Below the pieces are notes generated by a model. It was not told the DNA's origin, did no database searches, and saw only the letters and a program-made list of their open reading frames with translations. Both the position numbers and the translations under genes were made by a program. This document shows, piece by piece, positions 35,474 to 39,412 of a DNA stretch of 39,412 bases (within the stretch, counting starts at the first letter, position 1; each line of letters opens with the position of its first letter). This DNA is from Lautropia sp. (GTDB taxonomy: Bacteria > Pseudomonadota > Gammaproteobacteria > Burkholderiales > Burkholderiaceae_E): contig JAUMZD010000037.1 in assembly GCA_030528325.1 (NCBI GenBank), forward strand, positions 1 to 39,412, read 5' to 3'.

Positions 35474-35492
35474 TTGGGTCATCAATACCCAA
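35474..35492. promoter_or_regulatory. Inverted repeat between bfd and bfr
   Basis: TTGGGT (35474-35479), seven bases, ACCCAA (35487-35492). It is upstream of the predicted bfr -35 box. It could be a regulator site or a weak bfd terminator; no T-run follows on the minus strand. The surrounding stretch to 35530 is AT-rich. Confidence 0.35.
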
Positions 35493-35576
35493 TAAAAGAA
35501 ACAATCCGTCATCTCTTTTCAAAAAAACAGACACGGATTGCTGGTGACTGCCGGGGCCTGCGCCTGTGGGGCGGGT

Positions 35577-35810
35577 TCAGGCTCCCAGTTCGATCTGGCC
35601 CCCCCGGGCCATCTGGCCTGGCAACGGCATGACGGGGATGATGTCGCTGGCCTTGTGGGCATCCAGCATCGCACGGGCCTGGGGAATGCACTTGCCGCAG
35701 CAGGTGCCAAGCCCGGTGGCCTGCCTGACGCTCTTCAGACAGCAGCTGCCACAGCTGGCCAGGGCGGCCAGATCGCTTTCACGAACATTGAAGCAGTTGC
35801 AGACGACCAT
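35577..35810 (-). CDS. bfd: Bacterioferritin-associated ferredoxin Bfd
   Basis: 77 residues from ATG 35810. A [2Fe-2S] protein that reduces bacterioferritin haem to release stored iron. The cluster ligands sit at the canonical positions: Cys4 and Cys6 (MVVCNCFNV), Cys38 and Cys41 (GTCCGKC). Extra cysteines (20, 23, 24, 37) are not ligands in the known protein. The tail after residue 55 is slightly longer than in E. coli. Upstream, a TGATTTGCATTTGATCA-like stretch (about 35851-35867) is only weakly Fur-box-like. Confidence 0.92.
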   Translation of the reverse strand: MVVCNCFNVRESDLAALASCGSCCLKSVRQATGLGTCCGKCIPQARAMLDAHKASDIIPVMPLPGQMARGGQIELGA

Positions 35811-35926
35811 GAGCGTAAGACCAAAAAACGACGTTGGAAGTCCAATGGGATTGATTTGCATTTGATCAAAAATCAGCCAGTCTTGCAAGCGCGCTCCGAC
35901 GAATTGTGGGGAATTGTGTGATGAAT

Positions 35927-35964
35927 AAGGAAAAGCCACCGCAGGCCGCAGGCCCGGGTGGCTT
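35927..35964 (-). terminator. Intrinsic terminator of the TonB receptor gene
   Basis: Minus strand: AAGCCACC (35964-35957), 16-base loop, GGTGGCTT (35940-35933) pairing perfectly, then TTCCTTATT. It lies 58 bases after the receptor stop and separates it from bfd. Confidence 0.8.
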
Positions 35965-36021
35965 CGAGACGGATAGGATGCCGCTGGCCGGAATCGTGCC
36001 GGCCAGGCGGCGCCCACATGA

Positions 36022-37902
36022 TCAGCGGGGCGCGTAGGCCACGCCGAACATGAAGGTGCGCGGTTGCTGGTTGTAGTACTTCACCGTGCTGTAGCTGCGG
36101 TTGCCGAGGTTGTAGACATCGGCATAAACCGTCAGCTCCGGGGTGGCACGCCAGGCGCCCCGCAGGTTGACCAGCGTGTAGCCGCCTACGCGCTCGATGT
36201 TCGCTTCGTCGGAGAAGTGACGGTTGGTCAGCACCAGGTCGGCACCCACGCTGTACTCACCGAAGCCGTAGTCCACGTTGCCGCTGATCTGGCGCTTGGC
36301 CACGTTGGGCAGCTCGCGGCCCGTGTCGCTGTTCTTCGGCTTGATCAGGTCGAGGTTCGCCATCCAGCGCAGACCGTTGAAGTCGTCGTTCGGGTGGGTG
36401 TCATGGCCGACCGACAGCGCGAGCCCGCGGATGCTGGCCCGACCGACGTTCGTGGTCGAACAGTCAGCAGCCGTACCGGTGCAGGCACCCACGCTGGTGA
36501 GACGGTCGCGGATCTTGCTCTGATACAGCATGGCACGGCCGAACAGGTTCGCGTTGGGCTGCCACTGCACGCCACCCTCGATCGTGTGGTCACGTTCCTG
36601 GCGGATCCGGTCGTTCTGTGGCGAGCGGTAGTAGTCGGCCAGATCCGGCGCACGGTAACCGGTGCTCAGGCCGGCCACGACGCGCATGGCCGGGTCGAGC
36701 TGGTAGCCGTAGCCAAGGTTGTAGCTGGTCTTGCTCGAATACTGGTTGCTGTCGTCCAGACGCAGGGCCAGGTTGACCAGATGCCGGTCGAAGCGGCCGT
36801 CACCGGTGGCGCTGATCGAGTTCGTCGAGCGGTGCGGGGCACGGAAGCCCACGGTGTCATAGCGCTCTTCGAAGCGATCGAGGGCAACGCGGCCCCGCAT
36901 GTTCGGGGCGAAGTCGTGCGAGAGGCCCAGGCCGTACTCACGCAGCCGGGTTTTCACGAAGGAGCCGGCATTGGCCGTGTTCAGCGTGTGATTGACGGTG
37001 CTCTGGCTGATCTTGGCATCCAGGCGGGCGTCGGCCGACAGGTCGTGCGTGGCCTTGGTGCCGATCAGTTCCAGACGCTTCTTGGCACGGCGGCCATCAC
37101 CCACGGCATCGAAGTCGGCGTTGACCGTGTTGCGCATGGCCAGGAAGGTGACCTGGGTGTTGGTGGGCAGACGTGCGTCCAGCCGGCCCGAGACGTTCTC
37201 CCGCTTCCAGGCGTCCTGATCGTTCTGGTGGCCCCGGAAGTCGGGGGTGGTGGCGTCGAAACCATCTCCCACTTCGCGGCCGAATTCGACCCGGCCGGTG
37301 ATGACATCGTTGCCGCCGGCGGCACGGCCACGCATCTGCATGTAGCCGCGCCCACCGATGCCGGCCTCACCGCTGTAGTGAGGCCTGCTGCCCGCGGCGT
37401 CGGAGAGCAGTTGCACCACGCCACCGGCGGCATTGGCGCCATAGGCGGCCGAGCCGGAGCCGCGCAGGATTTCGGTGCGGCTGCCATAGGAGAGCGGCAG
37501 CAGTGAGAAGTCGGTGCCGCTGGAGGTGGTGACGCGGAAGCCGTCGATCAGCACGAGGGTGTCACGCGGGCTGTGGCCACGGATGCCCAGTGTGCTGGCC
37601 GAGCCGGGCGTTCCCTGCGAGAAGGTCTGCACGCTGCCGACGGTCTGGAAGGGGATGAGCTGGCTCAGATTGGCCGTGGCCCGCCGGGTGGGCAGCACGA
37701 CGACATCGGCCACGAGCTGATCCACCGGCGTGGGCAGCTGATTGGCCGTGACGACGACCGGGCCCTGGCCGGCAGTCCGCTGGTGGATGCTCAGCGGTTT
37801 GTTGGGGGCGCGATGCCCCTGTTGCTGGGCCAGCGCGACAGAGGTCGTGCCCATCGTGAAAACGGCCAGCACACTGGCTGCACAGACAGTACGCGAGAAC
37901 AT
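36022..37902 (-). CDS. TonB-dependent outer-membrane receptor (BtuB-like)
   Basis: 626 residues from ATG 37902, which has ACGGAG seven bases upstream; the longer open frame starts inside the palindromic leader. Signal peptide MFSRTVCAASVLAVFTMGTT...ALA. A TonB-box-like GPVVVTANQLPTP is followed by the plug (about 60-190: LGIRGHSPRDTLVLIDGFRV, RTEILRGSGSAAYGANA) and a 22-strand barrel ending in the usual aromatic strand FMFGVAYAPR. Plug wording is closest to the vitamin B12 receptor BtuB, but no cobalamin riboswitch was found; with bfd and bfr next door, an iron or haem ligand is possible. An extracellular loop has two cysteines (GACTGTAADC). Confidence 0.9.
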   Translation of the reverse strand: MFSRTVCAASVLAVFTMGTTSVALAQQQGHRAPNKPLSIHQRTAGQGPVVVTANQLPTPVDQLVADVVVLPTRRATANLSQLIPFQTVGSVQTFSQGTPGSASTLGIRGHSPRDTLVLIDGFRVTTSSGTDFSLLPLSYGSRTEILRGSGSAAYGANAAGGVVQLLSDAAGSRPHYSGEAGIGGRGYMQMRGRAAGGNDVITGRVEFGREVGDGFDATTPDFRGHQNDQDAWKRENVSGRLDARLPTNTQVTFLAMRNTVNADFDAVGDGRRAKKRLELIGTKATHDLSADARLDAKISQSTVNHTLNTANAGSFVKTRLREYGLGLSHDFAPNMRGRVALDRFEERYDTVGFRAPHRSTNSISATGDGRFDRHLVNLALRLDDSNQYSSKTSYNLGYGYQLDPAMRVVAGLSTGYRAPDLADYYRSPQNDRIRQERDHTIEGGVQWQPNANLFGRAMLYQSKIRDRLTSVGACTGTAADCSTTNVGRASIRGLALSVGHDTHPNDDFNGLRWMANLDLIKPKNSDTGRELPNVAKRQISGNVDYGFGEYSVGADLVLTNRHFSDEANIERVGGYTLVNLRGAWRATPELTVYADVYNLGNRSYSTVKYYNQQPRTFMFGVAYAPR

Positions 37903-38410
37903 GTCAGACTCCGTAAGTGGGTTGTCAGGGGAGAGGGTGAGCTGGGCCATGCCCGTTCCCACCTCGGAGCTTGGGCGGCAGGAAAGTCGCGGGCTGCAAA
38001 CCGGCCGCGCCGGCTCATCTTGCACCCGCTTCCTGCCCCATGGCACTGGCTATGGGGCGGCGAAACGGGCGCAAACCGTGCTCGGCGGGGCCGGTTTTCG
38101 CCTTCGCGATTCCTGCCGCCCAAGCTCCTGGGCGGATGGGTGTCTTCTGGCGCCGGTGGCTTGTGCCGGGTGTGGATGACAGCATCCTGTCCCGCTGCCT
38201 GAAGTCAGGGCCGTGAGGCCACGATGGCGATGCTGTTTTCAAGTATATCTGCCGTTCGTCAGCCGATGAACGGCAACAGGTGGTCTTGTCAGGCCGGTTC
38301 GGGGCTGGTGAGCCCGGTAGAAAACAGTGCTGCAATGCAGCGATCCATGGGCTCGCGGGGAGACGGCCCGATGGCGTGGATCGCACGCCCATGGGGGTTT
38401 CAGGCGTTTA
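37903..38410. other. Gap between the TonB receptor and the glycosyltransferase
   Basis: No gene is supported. It contains the 163-bp palindromic element (37966-38128) next to the receptor gene. Downstream of the glycosyltransferase (38130-38410) nothing recognisable was seen, apart from a moderately AT-richer stretch around 38220-38270. Confidence 0.5.
37966..38128. repeat. 163-bp imperfect palindrome bounded by 19-bp perfect inverted repeats
   Basis: GGAGCTTGGGCGGCAGGAA (37966-37984) is the exact reverse complement of 38110-38128. Inside, TCGCG/CGCGA (37987-37991, 38105-38109), AAACCGGC/GCCGGTTT (37998-38005, 38090-38097), TTGCACCCG/CGGGCGCAA (38020-38028, 38066-38074) and GCCCCAT/ATGGGGC (38035-38041, 38052-38058) all face each other about a centre near 38047. 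So the whole unit can fold into one long hairpin. It is 64 bases upstream of the TonB receptor start. MITE-like element or leader structure; no coding capacity. Confidence 0.75.
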
Positions 38411-39412
38411 TCAGGGCAGCGGATGGGCCAGGTTCAGTGGCCGCAGTGCACCAGCGGCAGCCTGCCAGACGGCCGTTTCACTGGGCCACGGATCCTGTTG
38501 CAAAAGCGAGACATTCTGGCCCCGTGCCCCATATCGACGGCTGTCGGTAGGGCCAAGAATCGAGATCAGTGGCGCTCCCACGGCGGCAGCCAGGTGGCCG
38601 GGGCCGGTGTCGTTGGCGATGACCAGACTGGCGCGGGCCATCACCGCCGCGTATACATCGAGCGCGACATTTTCCAGCGACAGTGCATCGGGGTAGTTCA
38701 GACGGGTGTGGCTGCTTTCATCGCCGGGGCCAGGCAGGATCACGACCGGCAGGTGCCGGGACAGCCGCCGGCATAGCTCGGGAAAGCCTGGCCAGGCCTT
38801 GCTGGTGCCGTTCAGTGTGCCGGTGGCGAAGGGTACGAGACAGACGAAGGGGGGGTGGATCGACGGGTCGGCCTCATGGGCCAGCTGGTGTTCGGCCAGC
38901 CGGGCGAGCGCCAGCTGCTGGGCCTGCTGGCTCAGGGGAAGCCGGGGCAGCGGGCAGGTTGGGGTGGGCGGATCGCGCAGATCATCAAGGGGGGCGAGCG
39001 GCAGGCCGAGTGCCCAGAAGCGTTCGGACTCGTGCACGATGCCGTCGGGTTGGGGATGGGGGTGGCGCAGCAGCCAGCCGCGACCATCCTGACGGTAGCC
39101 GATGCACTTCAGGCCAGCGAGTCTCGCTTCCAGCGCGCTGGAGAAGGAGTTGGTGAGCAGCAGCATGTTGAGCCGCTGGTTGAAGCTGGGGTCCTGGCTG
39201 CGGGCCTTCTGCCGGAGCCGTCTCAGCAGGCGGATCCGTTCGCGCCGGGTGGCAGGCAGTTTGTGGACGGGCCAGTGCGTGCCGGACAGCAGGGTACCCG
39301 CCCAGCCCTTGCCGACCAGTTCGAGCTGGTAGCCGCGTTGGTGAAGATGCCACAGGATCGGCAGACTCATGACGACATCGCCGACCCAGTTCGGAAGTCG
39401 AACGATGAGGGG
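38411..39412 (-). CDS. GT9-family glycosyltransferase (heptosyltransferase-like), 5' end outside window
   Basis: The frame continues past ATG 39370 to the window edge; the extra codons read PLIVRLPNWVGDVV, the classic heptosyltransferase start, so the gene is cut at its 5' end and ATG 39370 is internal. The C-terminal half carries the sugar-nucleotide domain: VCLVPFATGT, AWPGFPELCRRL, then NDTGPGHLAAAVGAPLISIL and GPTDSRRYG. Transfers heptose or a similar sugar in lipopolysaccharide core assembly on the cytoplasmic face. Which heptosyltransferase cannot be told. Confidence 0.9.
   Translation of the reverse strand, partial: PLIVRLPNWVGDVVMSLPILWHLHQRGYQLELVGKGWAGTLLSGTHWPVHKLPATRRERIRLLRRLRQKARSQDPSFNQRLNMLLLTNSFSSALEARLAGLKCIGYRQDGRGWLLRHPHPQPDGIVHESERFWALGLPLAPLDDLRDPPTPTCPLPRLPLSQQAQQLALARLAEHQLAHEADPSIHPPFVCLVPFATGTLNGTSKAWPGFPELCRRLSRHLPVVILPGPGDESSHTRLNYPDALSLENVALDVYAAVMARASLVIANDTGPGHLAAAVGAPLISILGPTDSRRYGARGQNVSLLQQDPWPSETAVWQAAAGALRPLNLAHPLP

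Noticed and set aside
35851..35867. Fur box upstream of bfd
   Set aside because: Only weak similarity to the 19-bp Fur consensus; recorded in the bfd entry but not called.
37903..38130. Cobalamin riboswitch upstream of the BtuB-like receptor
   Set aside because: No B12 box and no conserved riboswitch core; the structure is explained by a long palindrome.

Overview
The window looks like chromosomal DNA of a GC-rich Gram-negative bacterium, most likely a betaproteobacterium (Burkholderiales). The reasons are high GC with frequent GTG/ATG starts and strong Shine-Dalgarno sites, a TonB receptor, an LPS heptosyltransferase-type enzyme, and bacterioferritin and Bet proteins of proteobacterial type. 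The genus is a guess; nothing in the window fixes it.

Layout. 1-2343: 3' part of an SPFH-domain gene followed by a zinc-ribbon membrane protein. 2526-3578: a lipoprotein of unknown function. 3833-9256 (minus): glycine-betaine block betB-betA-betT, without betI. 9619-11601: a membrane protein joining a PycTM-like (Pycsar effector-type) transmembrane module to a DUF3616-like propeller. 11846-14216: a polar amino acid ABC transporter (binding protein, permease, ATPase).

14217-31000 is an accessory island with visibly lower GC. It starts with two toxin-antitoxin modules. The first is a type IV AbiE pair that is convergent and overlaps at its 3' ends. The second is a PIN-toxin/RHH-antitoxin pair. 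Between them lie two related 30-bp palindromes on back-to-back promoters. The main cargo is an eight-gene block (17483-31000). A sigma54 activator with a CARF-like sensor domain is followed at once by a very good -24/-12 promoter. That promoter reads into vWA, PP2C phosphatase, Ser/Thr kinase with zinc ribbon, SF1 helicase, a HEPN-like protein, a coiled-coil McrB-type AAA+ protein and a DUF2357 zinc-ribbon protein. Genes 2-8 overlap or nearly touch. The vWA/PP2C/kinase trio resembles the TerY-P triad described for Ter-linked systems. I infer a stress- or phage-responsive nucleic-acid-processing system that is silent until the CARF domain senses a signal, and is then tuned by phosphorylation. 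This is the best candidate for an undescribed system.

31128-39412 returns to ordinary high-GC genes: FUSC-family exporter and thioredoxin-like protein (translationally coupled), a YpfH-like hydrolase lacking its nucleophile serine, a DUF1111 di-haem oxidoreductase remnant, bfr and bfd (iron storage and release), a TonB-dependent receptor, and the start-truncated end of a GT9 glycosyltransferase. Four copies of a 16-19 bp repeat arm occur only in this last part; two of them bound a 163-bp imperfect palindrome in the leader of the TonB receptor gene.
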